A DNA stretch of 64,000 bases, from positions 33,503,299 to 33,567,298 of the forward strand of contig CM032128.1 in assembly GCA_018894105.1 (NCBI GenBank), given 5' to 3'. Both the position numbers and the translations under genes were made by a program. The stretch comes from Jacaranda mimosifolia (taxonomy: Eukaryota > Streptophyta > Magnoliopsida > Lamiales > Bignoniaceae). Positions 17,838 through 29,562 of this stretch are shown piece by piece. The notes beneath the pieces were generated by a model. That model made no database searches. It saw only the letters and a list, made by a program, of their open reading frames with translations, and was not told the origin of the DNA. The stretch's first letter is position 1. Each line of letters opens with the position of its first letter.

Positions 17838-17940
17838 GGCTAATTTAAAAAAAATATGCTGAGAAAAAAATAATTTTCACAAAACTACCGCAATTTTGAA
17901 AAATTTATAAATCTATGGTAAAGGGTGGCTGCAAGCCATT
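17838..17940 (+). repeat. Left terminal inverted repeat
   Basis: Inverted partner of about 26656-26758, with short indels and mismatches. Confidence 0.75.
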
Positions 17941-18856
17941 TCTCTTTGATGCTGAATTTTTTTTTTAAAAAGAAATCAAGAAGAGGCGTGGCTTGCCACT
18001 TCTGATTAATTTCCTTTTTTTTTGAAGAAAAAATTCCCAAAAGCCACGCCTCTTGGGTGTACTGTGACACTACACTTGTATCATATACTCCCTTGCTCCA
18101 ACATTCAAATTCCGAGTGAGTTGAGTGCTGGTGAAAATTTTGAGATGAAAAGCAAAGAGAAAGGAGAAAAAAAGATAGGGAAGAAGAATTCTGTTTTAAA
18201 TAATTTGAGATAAGGTAAATTTTAATTTATGTTATTCAAGATTTTAATTTTATATTTTTGTTTATTTTATGTTATTATTTTGTTATTGTTAAAATAATAT
18301 GTTGCAATTTTTTTTAATTTTTTATAGTTTGATTAAAGGCTGTATTTTGGAGGAGGAAGATTTTGATTCATCAATATCAGGTTGGTTTTAAATTTTTAAA
18401 AATATTTTAATTTAATTTGTTTATTATTAAGTTTGACATGGTCTTGTGATTCGAAAGTTAGCTTTAATACTTAGTTTGAATAATTTAAAATTGATAGACA
18501 TGACATTAGTATTAGTTAATATTTATGATCTTTCCTTTCTAATTATTAGTTCATACAAAACTAAAAAGAAAATAAAAGCGTATTATGGAGTATTAATTTT
18601 TACATTAGTAGTTATTAAGTAATTGAAATGCTAAAAATTTTATATTAATTACTAATAATATTTATATTAAATTAAAATTTTAAAACTAAATAATGAAATC
18701 AACCCATATTAAATGGAATTTTTTACAAAAAATTATAAGCGTTATGTATATTTAAAAAAATTATATTTCTTCTAAATTATGTGTTTCACATTTTACAGAT
18801 TAATTATATATATTAATTATATTGTGATTATATTATTTATAAAATATAATATATTA
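17941..18856. other. Interior of the TIR element, no gene seen
   Basis: It contains two inverted, similar stretches with the word aagaggcgtggcttgcca or its complement (about 17976-17998 and 18038-18056). The rest becomes very AT-rich up to the viral border. No open frame of interest was found. Confidence 0.5.
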
Positions 18857-18864
18857 TGATACCA
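18857..18864 (-). other. Probable pararetroviral primer-binding site at the insertion edge
   Basis: The minus strand reads tggtatca, the core of the initiator-Met tRNA site. It lies about 560 nt downstream of the viral TATA box, and the sequence changes to host-like TA-rich DNA right after it. Confidence 0.55.
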
Positions 18865-19420
18865 TTCAGTGGGCAAGATTGGGAAAGTGCTAGGAATTCA
18901 AGGATCTAAGGAACAGCCATGAGAGGCGGCAATATAAGTAGAACCAGCCATGTAGGCAATATTTTACTCAGGATCTCTAATGGTTGAGTTCTAATTACAG
19001 ATCAAGTTTGGCCCAATAATGCCTTTCACACGGCTCCAGCGGGCACACCAGGGCACACCCCAAGGTCCATAATTAGAATTGCCTGTTAAGATTCCAAAAC
19101 CCCCTTAATCCTCCTATCCTTCTTAGCATTTCCAGATACTTATCCTTATAGCATGAGAATCATCATGCCTAACTAGTGTAAAGAAATATGTAGTACAACA
19201 CAGAATCAAATTAGCCTGCCATTCAAGCTAATATTCAATAATAAAAAGAAATATCAATTCAAAAAAAAAAAATTAAAAGTACCTAAGAAAAACTTTGAAG
19301 AACTTCAGTCTTCAATTATATTCGAAAATATACAAAAAGATGAAAATTTAAGAGATGTATACAAGGCAGGGTATGGGGAGCTCTAGCTAGCTTCTGCCTA
19401 AGACTGAAGTGGCCTTTTCC

Positions 19421-19428
19421 TATTTATA
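19421..19428 (-). promoter_or_regulatory. Pararetroviral TATA box
   Basis: The minus strand reads ctataaataggaaaaggcc, a layout typical of caulimovirid transcript promoters. It lies between the last viral frame and the leader. Whether it is active here is unknown. Confidence 0.65.
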
Positions 19429-19585
19429 GACAATTAAGGCCAGACTTCAAACTCAGAACAAAACTTTTTTGCGAAAACTTCGCATTCGAATAGTACTATT
19501 ACAAAAATGACTTTATAAAAGTCAAAAAGTCAACAATAATTTTTTGCTGGCTTGTCTATTCTTGTTGAAATTAGATGACAAGTCA

Positions 19586-20945
19586 TTATCCTTGTCTGGT
19601 GGATGATTCTTCATACTTCTTTTTGGTATTATCCTTAATAGTCTCTGTAAGATGATAAAAAATATCCTCTATTGAGGGTTCTTCTTCCTTATACGGATCT
19701 TGAGATTCTCCAGCAAGACAATTAAATTGATTTTCTCCTTTTGAAGAAGTGACCATTGAAGAATTGGATTTATTATCCATCTCAATATCCATATTTTTTA
19801 TCAGATCTTTCTTCATTTGTTTAATATATGATTCAACCATTTCTTCTTTGGAGATTGCTCCTTTCTTCATCTGCATTTTTTTCAAAATATGTTGGAAAGG
19901 ACTGGGAGATTCCCTCTGATGCTTGGCTTTTATTAGCTGTTGATATTCTGAAATTTTTTCTTAAATAGAATCCAAGGTTTCTTGTCCAAAATATGCTCCT
20001 ATTTCTTTGTCCTTTAAGAGCATTTTGTTCCAGAATTTTGTAAAGAAGATTCTTCTTAAGCATGGAATATTTTGTTGAGTGTGATCCACTTTTGGTGCCC
20101 ATTTCCATATCAGGGAATAGAGAACTCAATAAAGAAATACATTAGGGTCATTCCCTCAATCCACTTATTTTGATGTTCCAAATTGATAAGTTATGGTGAA
20201 CAATTCACCCATTATGTATAAAAACTTTTAAAAGGTTTTGGAAGAATTTTTATTGATGGACTATAATTAATCCACCATTCATAAAACCAATTAGGAAGCT
20301 CGCTTTTATAAACTTCAGAGCAAACCTTTATAAACCAAGAATGTTTCTTCTTAGGATTTTCATAAAGTAAGGCTTTCTTATATGCCTCAATATAATCCTA
20401 ATAATTGAATTTGATTGGAGTTTTTGACTCCTGATGAAAATATTCTTTTTCCCTTAGGGTACTAATTCCCCATTCTTCATAAGATATAATCTTCTTTATG
20501 AGAATCTTGCTAAAATTAAAACTTGATCAACTATTAGTTGGATAAAAATGATTAATCTCACAGGATCTTGTGCTTATGAGTATATTCTCATAATGTGATC
20601 TTTGTTTATAAGATCCTGCAGCATATGATGATGTATTAAGGTACCTTTGTATTAAGGTCCATGGCTCATCTTGCCATTGTAGATCTTTATTTCCCAAGAG
20701 TAATATTACTTCTCTAGACAAACTCTTTTCATATGTGGAAGAATCATCACTTTCTTCCTCAGTAGTAATATTAGCATAAGATGAGGTATTACCTTCCTGA
20801 TGATCTTTTTGTTTCTTGTATTTAAGAAATTCTTTGAAAAGGGGATCATCTAGGATATTACCGTGTGCAATATTGGAGGATATTAACCTCTGAGCACCAT
20901 GCTGAATAATAGTTTTTCCTCTTCCTCCTCTATTAGAGGGGAAGT
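19586..20945 (-). pseudogene. Second viral reading frame, function unknown
   Basis: Fragmented frames at 20527-20721, 19833-20129 and 19586-19885, plus readable pieces between them, lie downstream of RNase H. The last part is charged and Met/Lys/Glu-rich. Its place matches the extra frame that follows the polyprotein in florendoviruses, but no motif was recognised. Confidence 0.5.
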
Positions 20946-20966
20946 TTTGACCACTTCCTCATGGGA

Positions 20967-22430
20967 TCATTCCTGCAAAAACTCATGAGAATGAAAATCA
21001 GGCAAACTATTATCTATACCTTTTTTATAATGGATTTCAAAATCAAAAGGAGCTAAATGAGCTTGCCATCTAACAAACATTTGCTTAGAAACCAGATGTT
21101 TAAAATCTTTACTGAACATATATTTTGCAGATTGACTGTCTGTTTTTATAATAAATTTTTGATTATATAAATCATCTTGAAATTTTAAAACACATATTAC
21201 TATTGCTAAGATTTCTTTTGCAATTGTAGCATAATTCTTTTGACTATTATTCCATTTTCCTGAATAAAATCTAACAAGATATTCTTGTTTAGTATATGGA
21301 TTTATTTGTTTTAAAATACCTCCATAACCTATATCAGAAGCATCAATTTCTATAATTTTATTCCAATTAGGGTTAGCAAGCATAAGACAAGGAAGATTAT
21401 TAACCTTCCGTTTTATTCTTCTAATAGCTTCAGAATGCTCTTCAGACCAAGGTTTAGGATCCTTTTTAAGTCTATCACATAGAATGGTAGTGTCTTCTGC
21501 TAAATTCTTATAATAAGCAGAAATATAATTCAAACTTCCTAAAAATCTTTGTAACTGAGTCTTATTAGTTATTCTATCAGGAAATTTAGAAGCAAATTCT
21601 ATACTTCTATTGATAGGAATTATTTTTCCTTTCTCTATGTTATGACCAAGAAATCTAACTTTTGTTTGAAAAAATATTTATTTTTGTTCTAGATATGACT
21701 AAACCATTTTGGATAATAATTTTCTTAAAAGTATTAAAATGTTTAAAATGCATTTCAATAGTTTTAGAAAAAACTAATATATCATCTATATAAACTATTA
21801 TGAATTCACTATAAGGAATAAATATATCATTCATAATTTTTTGAAATTCTGAAGGAGCATTGTTCAGACAAAATGGCATAACATTCCATTCAAATTGTCC
21901 TATTAGAACATTAAAAGCAATTTTATACCTGTTTTCTTCAGCAATCTGAATTTGCCGATATCCTGATTTTAAATTAAAATTTGAAAATATGACAGCTTCA
22001 TAGAGTCTATCAAGCAAATCCTTTTTATTAGGAATATGATATCTAATCCATTTTAGAACTTTATTAAGAGGTTTATAATTAATCACAAGGCGAGGTATTC
22101 CTCGTTTTTGTTTTGAATGTTTATTAACATAGAAAGCAGTACAAGACCAAGAAGATTTAGAATGGTTTATTAAACCTTTTTGTAAAAGAGAATTAATACC
22201 ATGTCAAATGAATTCTAGATATTCAGAATTCATTTGACATGGTATAGCTTTAGTAGGAATTTCCTTTTCATCAAAATCATCTTCATATGGAAGATTAACA
22301 ACATGCTGTAATTTAGGATTTTGAAGTTTTTCTTCAACTACTAAAATATTAATTTCTTCTTTCAAGAAATTAATTTGATGATTTTCGGCTATAAGCAATT
22401 CATGAATTTCATGTAAAATTCTAGTAAAAG
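20967..22430 (-). pseudogene. Pararetroviral reverse transcriptase and RNase H
   Basis: RT is readable at 21655-22086 and carries the catalytic YIDDI (about 21780-21795). RNase H is readable at 20967-21533 with an IDAS start, an AKEILA segment and a TDSQSA segment. Stops at 22204-22206, before 21655 and elsewhere separate the pieces. The family copies RNA into DNA in the cytoplasm and has no integrase. Confidence 0.9.
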
Positions 22431-22432
22431 GT

Positions 22433-22800
22433 TCAGTTATAAATTGAACTTATTTCCTTTTCTTCAAAAGTTCTTTTAAATCCTTTTTCATCAATATTTT
22501 TTATAGGAAATATTTTCTTTAAAAATGGAGTACCAATTATAACTTGGTTAGTTATGTTTTTAACAAGGAAAAAACTTGTAGGAATACAAGTATTACTTTT
22601 GCAAATATATGCTTTTGGTAATTTATATTGAATATCTAATTTTTTATCATTAGCAGAACTGAAAGTATGAGTAGTTTTATGAAAATACCTTGTAGAGATT
22701 ATTTCTTCTTGTATACAATTCAAATATGCTTCACTATCAATTAAAGCAGTTAATTCCTTTTTAAATTTATTGTCAATAAGTAAAGTAATTTTTACATGCC
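22433..22800 (-). pseudogene. Pararetroviral aspartic protease
   Basis: The minus strand reads through an ALIDS active-site region near 22730-22745, where the usual Gly after Asp-Ser is Glu and the following residues are altered. A frame (22433-22723) carrying the VIIGTPFL-type flap segment follows. The active-site change would itself abolish activity. Confidence 0.75.
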
Positions 22801-22902
22801 ATTATTGAGATGTAATTATCTCAAGTGTAGATAAAAAATTGTCACTAGAAGGAAATCTTATTATTTCCTCAATATCTTTATTACGAAAATTCATATTTTA
22901 TT

Positions 22903-22905
<3 letters not shown>

Positions 22906-22997
<92 letters not shown>

Positions 22998-23853
22998 CTA
23001 AAATAGAAGTTCTTTTATCAAGAAATTTATTTTCTTGTTTAAGATTATCAATCTCAATTTTCAAATTATTAATCTCTACAGTTAAATCTTGTACTGTAGT
23101 AGGAGTTTCAATCTTTTGTCTTTGTTTCAAAATTGTTTGAACTTCTGCCATAGTATAAAGTTCAGGTGAAGTATAAACCTTTTGATTATCAAAACTATTA
23201 GTGGAAGAAGTACTAAGAGTATCTTCTTTTTGATCTATAATTTTAGATCTAGTCTCTGGGTCTTTTATAAATTTTAAAAGTTCCATAAGATTTTCACCAT
23301 TTAAAACATTAATATTTAAATAATTAAATTGAGCCAAAATTTTATAAAATTCTTCATTATCACTTTCTTGTTTAGAACAAGAATTTCCTTGTTGACAAGG
23401 ATCATAACATTCTTCTTCAGAAACATAATTTTCATTTTCTAAAACTTTTATATCTTCAAATTCTAAAGATTTCTCAGAGCTATTATCTGAATCAAAATCA
23501 TCAGAATCCATTTCTGAATAAGAATTTAAAAGTAGTTTAGAAAGAGTTTCTTTTAAATCTTCATCGATGTTAAGATTATTAATCCTTTTCTTCATTTTAC
23601 ACTTATTAGCATAATGAATTATTTTTCCACATTTAAAACAGACTCTTGATTTTTTCTTTTCTATTTTTTCTGTCTTTCTTTTTTCTCTCTTTTCTTTTCT
23701 CTTATTAAAAAAGACTTTGTCTTTTTTCTGCCTATGAGGCTTACTACTAGAAAGTTGGCCCATCCCAAATTGATCACAAAATTGACCTAATTGTCTTTTT
23801 TCTGTAATATTATGGCGTTTAATCTGTTGAATCAATTTAATCTCATTATACAA
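22906..23853 (-). pseudogene. Pararetroviral nucleic-acid-binding region with CCHC knuckle and poly-Asn tail
   Basis: A 315-codon open frame. A basic Lys/Arg stretch is followed by CFKCGKIIHYANKC, a CX2CX4HX4C knuckle of the coat-protein type. An acidic Asp/Glu/Ser-rich stretch, a coiled-coil-like segment and a run of nearly 30 Asn follow. The Asn run comes from an (AAT)n microsatellite and ends the frame. Confidence 0.85.
22911..22995. repeat. (ATT)n microsatellite inside the viral frame
   Basis: About 28 units, read as AAT (Asn) codons on the minus strand. Confidence 0.97.
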
Positions 23854-23994
23854 GGATAAACCTTCTTGAATACAAGTTCCTATAAGTTTACCATAAGTAT
23901 AGTTTTCATACTGAATTTGAGTCCCTCCTTTTCTAATATTCTTTCTAATTGTTTCAGCAAATAAAGAAGGTAACCCATCAATAAATTTAGATTT

Positions 23995-25291
23995 TCAATG
24001 AGTACTATTAGACTCAGGGAGTCCCATAACTCTGGATAAAAATGTATCCTTATACCACCTAAATGAAGTGAGTGTAGGACACTTTAAACTATTAAGAAGG
24101 GTTCTAATATTTTCACTATTATCAGACCATCTATCAGTAAAATGTTCTATGATATTAACAACAAGTGTATAAGCAACATTTTCAATATTATGACCTGTTT
24201 CACTCTTAATAGTATTGAGAATTTTAGTTCTATCAGAAGCAGTACGATAATTATCCCACCAGCCTTTTAATTGGCCAGTAAATTCTGCAACAATCATATT
24301 AGCAATAGTTTTATCACTATTTCCATTTGTTTTAGAAATTGTGCTATACATTAACATTCTAGAACAAGATTATAAAACTATCTTTCAGTATAACCATCAA
24401 GATTCCATTCATATATATTCTTACCATTATAACTATTATCAACAATATATTCTTGTTCCTCGTGAAAAACATCTTGAGGCACGGGCCTAGGATAATAATA
24501 CATTCTCATAGTAGGCCTATCAGCATACTTTTCAATTTTATTTATTTCATCTTTAATATAATTCTTATAATTATCAGTATTACTCATACCATCTTCAAAC
24601 TCTTTATTAAGAGTATTAAGTTTTAATCCTCTAAACTTACTATCAAGAATTTTTTTTAATTCACTAACAGATTTTAATATGAACTTATGAATTTTAGGAG
24701 GAGGTTGTATACTAGGGGTTGCAATAACCTCTCGTGGTTGTGGTTGTCCTTGATTAAGGTTTGCCACACTAATTAAATTCTTGACTTGATTCACTAGGGA
24801 ATATAGACTTTCAACTCTATTATGAAGATATGATATTTGTTCTCCTAAAACATTAGGATACATATTAGGATACTTTTGTTGTTTTACTAAATTATTAATA
24901 GTAGCAGTAGTAATTTGGAGTGTTTCATTTTCAAAAAGTTTCTGAAATGCAGAAAAATATAAGTTATCTCCATTATTATAGATTTGAAAAGGTTGTTGAG
25001 GCGGATATATAGCTTTTAAGACTTGTCCACTGCTCAATTTATAATTTTTTTCCAAAACTGAAATATAATTTTCAACACAATTGGTTACAAACCAAGGAAC
25101 AAATGGAATAATTCTATTTTCTTTTGAAGCAAAAGAATAAAATTCATTTTGAAATTTTAATTTATCTTCTCCATTAAAATTTTCAAAAAACCATTTTCTA
25201 AATGGCTCCCATTTAGGTAAGTTAAATTCTTTTTGAATAAGCTACATCGCAGGAGATCCAAGGCTAAAATCAATTTTTGAACTATAATCCA
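23995..25291 (-). pseudogene. Pararetroviral coat-protein region
   Basis: Open pieces at 24378-25055 and 23995-24357, and the unframed stretch 25056-25291, carry the segment between movement protein and zinc knuckle. The order and the WW-containing GWWDNY segment fit the coat-protein core of this family. Stops and shifts interrupt it at about 24360-24377 and before 23995. Confidence 0.65.
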
Positions 25292-26107
25292 TTAAATAGG
25301 AAAATTCATTTCATACTCAGTTATTTTCGATTCTTGATTATTATAAATTTCTTTTACAATATTATTTTTAGGAATTCTTAATTCATTAATCTTATTATTC
25401 TGAATTTCAGACTCATTAGAAGACATTTCTCTAATTTGAGACGTAGAAGCTCTTGCTGGAAAATCAAAGTCATCAAAAGGTGAAATGTGAGAGTAAAAAG
25501 ATGTATTAGAATGAGATCTAGAAATTTTAGATCTAGAGGAAGATTCTATTAATATTTTATTATCTTCAAACTGTATTTGAACAGAACCATCAGAAGATTG
25601 TATTATATTAGTAACATTTGTATTTATCATAAGTTGTAAATTAACAGCCTGATCCATAATCCAATTTTCAGGAAAAATAATTTCTTCCCATTTTATGGCT
25701 CTTCTAGTAGTAATATTAGATCTACTAAAATTAGTTTATATTAGAATTGTTTCATGCACAAGTTTATTAACCTTTTTACACTGTGGATTTAGTGTGTGAA
25801 GTGGTTTAAAATAAATTCTATAACAGATACATATAACTTCTATTCCTGGCATATAAGTATAACCATGTGTCTTGACATTGAAAGTAAGAGCATCAAGTAT
25901 ATTAATATCAGATAAAGATAATTGTAAATTAGGATAAACATAAAAATAAACAGTGCCATGAGCCAAATTGGATTGGATAATACCCATCAATAATCTTTTC
26001 CAAATCTTATTTCTACCATCTCGTAAAGCTGCTATAAAGCTTTAAGGTAGATTTTCTAAAGTTAATGGTTTAAATGCAATTTGCACAAGACCAATATGAA
26101 TAAATCT
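25292..26107 (-). pseudogene. Pararetroviral movement protein, N-terminus missing
   Basis: A 30K-type movement protein region with IHIGLVQIAF near the truncated start, then ALRDGRNK and GIIQSNLAHG. Two in-frame TAA codons (26042-26044 and 25736-25738) interrupt it. The N-terminal part is absent where TA-rich DNA begins. Confidence 0.75.
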
Positions 26108-26129
26108 ATAATTTTCTTTATACTATAAT

Positions 26130-26191
26130 ATTATGTAATATTATATATATATAAATATATTATATTATAATATATATATATATATATATAT
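26130..26191. repeat. TA-rich flank with (TA)n run
   Basis: A near-pure TA stretch borders the viral sequence; the longest run is 26170-26191. Confidence 0.85.
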
Positions 26192-26655
26192 GATCAAGTT
26201 ATGTGAATGGTGGGTTTTGTAAGTGGAATAAATAAATAGGAGGTAAAAATATTATGTGATAGTTTCATATGACATAATAATAACATATATTGAAATTACA
26301 AACATCACTTATGATTAGAAGGCATGATAATTCTTTATTAATATATTATTGAACTGCGGTTTCACATGCTTATTTTGACTAAGGTTCTAAAGCATCTCTT
26401 TATGAGTTAATATATTACATCAATTGAAGTAAGTATAGCATACAATAAATTTATAAAAACATGCTTCAATCACTTGCATTTTATAAAATAGTATATTTAT
26501 TAAAAAAAAAGATTTAGAATTTGTACTACATTTTTATGGCTCAATTTTAATATTTGAAAATTTTTAATTAATTAAATTAAATATATAATAAAATATTATA
26601 TTCAATTATATATAATATTAGGGCTGATTCAGCCCTAATGCTCATTAGCCTATCG
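26192..26655. other. Interior of the TIR element, right part, no gene seen
   Basis: AT-rich sequence without open frames. A short inverted pair, agggctga and tcagccct, lies near 26621-26638. Confidence 0.5.
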
Positions 26656-26758
26656 AATATGGCTGCAAGCACTGCCTTACTATAGATTTATAACCTTTTC
26701 AAAGCCACGGTAGTTTTGTAAAAATGATTTTTTCTCACCATATTTTTTTAAATAGTCC
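26656..26758 (-). repeat. Right terminal inverted repeat
   Basis: Inverted partner of 17838-17940. Confidence 0.75.
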
Positions 26759-27042
26759 TAAAGGATATGATATTGATTCTTGCTTAGTTTTTTAATGCTT
26801 TTGACTAACTAAAAGACATAAGCCAATTGCAGCATGAGAACAAATTAGTGTGAAAAAGATGAAAAGGTTAAGTAGTCATCATCCATGATATCATTGAATT
26901 CTGTTAATCCCCAGTGAAAGAATAGAATCATCCTGACGAAGGCATTTTGTTGATAAACAGATTGACAGGCTTTTATTGTTGGAATAACCACCAAACTCAA
27001 GGCATTCTTTTCTTCTGTTTACGACGCCAAAAGTACAGGAAG

Positions 27043-27699
27043 ATGGACAGCAATTCCCAGTCTCCTGGCATCTGTCGAAGGCTCATCAACTTCACTCGCA
27101 GCAAGATGAATCGATCCTCTTCTCTGTCTCGTCGTTCAAATCAAGTGCCTATTGAAGAAGGGTCGCCAAGAAATGAGAAGACTTCCATTAGGCCAACCAG
27201 TAAGGCTAATGGTTATTTGGATTCTGAGATTGTGGTTGAGTTCAGGCACATAGATGGCCCAGAAAGGCGAACTCAGATCGATGAACATGGAAAGAAAGAT
27301 GGCCTCATTTTGAGGAATGATCAAGTTATCATACAAGATGTTGTGCACAAAAAGGAAAGAAAGAAAAACCATTTTGCGCCTGAAATCGATCAGAAGACTG
27401 GCACACAAGGTCAAGGAGAAGGGCACTTGAAAGTCATTGCTGGGGAAGGCCTGCAGAAAAATATCACCATCAAAGGAAGTGAGGGAGACTTGGAGAGAAC
27501 TCAAAAGAAAGAGGCTAATTTCCGTTCAGCTGATCAAGAAAGAAAGGTGAATAATCAGCCTCATGCAGACACAAAACTGAAGCCTCTGTGGCCTCTTCTG
27601 CCTGCAGCCTCCAACATAGATGAAAAGTCTGATGCATATATTGAAAGCAGGAAGGAAGCCATCAGCAGAAACTACGCCCTTGATCCTGAAAAATCTTGA
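27043..27699 (+). CDS. Small hydrophilic protein of unknown function, copy B (218 aa)
   Basis: Paralogue of 632-1285, with the same start context and end. The upstream ATG at 26947 is in frame but has no match in copy A, where that stretch is not open, so 27043 is preferred. One extra codon lies near residue 100. The substitution pattern is mostly amino-acid changing. Confidence 0.55.
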   Translation: MDSNSQSPGICRRLINFTRSKMNRSSSLSRRSNQVPIEEGSPRNEKTSIRPTSKANGYLDSEIVVEFRHIDGPERRTQIDEHGKKDGLILRNDQVIIQDVVHKKERKKNHFAPEIDQKTGTQGQGEGHLKVIAGEGLQKNITIKGSEGDLERTQKKEANFRSADQERKVNNQPHADTKLKPLWPLLPAASNIDEKSDAYIESRKEAISRNYALDPEKS

Positions 27700-28475
27700 G
27701 CTCATTTGTTTTTATGTTATAATTCCGTTTTACGTTGCTTAATCTAATTCGTAATAAGAGTATGTATCTCTCTATAGTTTTAAGACATCTATCCAGAATA
27801 AGATACTGTCTATGTGGTTCTGTTGTACTTTATATTTGTGGTCTTGTCCCAAAAACCAGAAAGAGCAACCTGTCATGTGAGAAACCTTTATTTACTACTA
27901 TAAATGTGTAAAATACTCTCAAGAATGATTCTAATGGAAATTGAACTCCTTTGATTCCCTGGTGTGACTTTTCTGATACTATAATAAAAGCATATGCATA
28001 TTGTTTTTATCCCTCTTCATTCATTACTCATATTTGAAGCCAAAAAGAGAACTTTTACTTGCAAAAACAAAGAATCACATGGACAGCATAAGTAGCAGAA
28101 GATAAGGAAGAATAATAATCCGATAAAAGAACAAAAGAGAAGCCACTGGAATAGAGGGTGGGATGCTAGAAAGAAAACTAAAAGAAAAGACAAGTGCAAC
28201 TTTCTAGGGTACATTCCTAGTAATAGTACACAACTATGTTTTAAATACAAGAAATAAAACAAATATACAAGTTTGATCAGAAGGTTATGAATTATCTAAT
28301 TTCTAGAGGATCGTATCCGCCAGCAATCACCAAACTACATGGTCTCAGTCAAAAATGGAAATCCTCCATGTTAATCTTTCACAAGAACACAGTCGTTGAC
28401 CACCTGCTAAGTTGGCATTTTCTGCAGAATTCTATAGCCCCACTAAGTAAAACTCCACTATAGACGACCTGATCA

Positions 28476-29562
28476 TCACTCTTCAAAAGAATGCTTAGAC
28501 GATCGATGGAGATCATAACAAGCCCACAAATGATCAACATTAAAAGGTCTTCTTGAATCCAGCCTCAACCAAGGCTTCCCCTTGCCACTCCAATGGAGGA
28601 GGCTAACCCGGCCAGGGTGCAAATTCCTACATTTCCCTTCAATATTATCACCACCCAACCCATGCTGATTCCACCTATGATCAACGGGCTCAATTTTTCC
28701 AGCCAAAACAAGCAAGAAATATGGCAAAGAACCCAAGTGATAGATCCTTTTCTGCTTTTGCACAAGCATCCGATCCTCAATTCTCCGAGTATAATTTCCC
28801 TTTCTCCACTTATCCGCATCCACAACCATCAACCCCGTGTTAAAATAGCACGATTGCCGGCCCTCAAACGCAGGGTCTATCGAAAAATGGACATCGAGTT
28901 TAACTCACCTCAAAAGCTAGCTTAAACAGTAAGGATTATCCAAAATCATATATAAATACTACTGCTCATTTATTCAAGATCATATACTCATTTACTTAAC
29001 TGATCTCTGACGAGAACTCCACAGAAAAGTAATTGGTTTGCGTGGCAATATTTTGGTGCAGGAAGGACCTTTCCCTTCAAATCCACACTCCAAAGCTTGG
29101 CAACATCATCCACCATCACAAGATCAGAATCAAGATAAATCAAGCGCTTAACTTCTTTTGGCAGGATATCTGCAAGATAAATCCTTGCATAGTTTAAGGG
29201 CTGGTCCAAAGCTTGCCGAATGGACTTGGAAATCAACCCACGCACCCTTGTTGCGTTAAAGCTGTAAACTTTGAAATTCAGATAATGGAAGGTGGATTTA
29301 ATGCTTGATAAAATATCGGGCTCGTGCCTCACCCAGAGAAAATGGAAAACCACATTTTTCGAGCAGGTGGAAAGCTGGTGTTGTACTTGTGTGCAGCAGT
29401 GGCAGTGGACGAGAAGCGTGTTTGTCCATTGCGTAATTCGGGGGCTTCCCGGAAAGATAGGGGGATATCTGGCTCCCGGGTGGCGGCTGCCGTCACGCGG
29501 TGGTGGAGGGGGAAGAGGAGAGAAGACAGGATTTTTACAAATGGAAAAAGATTGTAGTTCAT
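28476..29562 (-). pseudogene. GATL: GATL GT8 gene, copy B, 5' end deleted and frameshifted
   Basis: The central frame has NVVFHFLWVRHEPDI, QALDQPLNYARIYLAD and the DxD region YLDSDLVMVDD. After PKYCHAN a one-base shift is needed to continue. About 130 bp without family similarity follow (about 28873-29000). The frame then resumes at [12 protein letters not shown] and runs intact through [33 protein letters not shown] and HWSGKGKPW to the stop at 28476. Near 29370 the part matching the IHVSMSL segment of copy A is missing. The anchor and start codon are lost in a 390-bp deletion relative to A (near 29525). The two copies share the 130-bp block but carry different other lesions. Confidence 0.88.

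Larger units (their letters stand above)
18857..26107 (-). mobile_element. Decayed endogenous pararetrovirus (Caulimoviridae)
   Basis: Reading the minus strand from 26107 down, the order is movement protein, coat-protein region, CCHC knuckle, aspartic protease, RT, RNase H, a second frame, a TATA promoter and a leader that ends on a Met-tRNA primer site. The movement protein, the absence of integrase and the absence of LTRs separate it from Ty3/gypsy. Layout and TA-rich flanks fit the florendovirus/petuvirus group, but the genus is inferred. Many stops and frameshifts, and loss of the movement-protein N-terminus, make it non-functional. It is AT-rich like its surroundings. Confidence 0.9.
17838..26758. 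mobile_element. Mutator-like TIR element containing the pararetrovirus insertion
   Basis: The two ends are inverted copies of each other over about 100 bp. The left begins ggctaatttaaaaaaaata; the right, read on the other strand, begins ggactatttaaaaaaata. Both continue through acaaaactaccg and ttataaatctat to a gctgcaagcc or gcttgcagcc word. A 9-bp flanking repeat, taagggata (17829-17837) and taaaggata (26759-26767), fits the 9-bp duplication made by Mutator-like elements. Without the viral part (18857-26107) it is about 1.7 kb and has no transposase, so it is non-autonomous. Two nearby independent elements remain possible. Confidence 0.7.

Noticed and set aside
19586..26107. Ty3/gypsy retrotransposon instead of a pararetrovirus
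   Set aside because: There is no integrase and there are no LTRs, while a movement protein precedes the coat-protein region.
26947..27042. Longer start for the copy B unknown gene
   Set aside because: The extension has no open counterpart in copy A, and both copies share the ATG at 632 / 27043.
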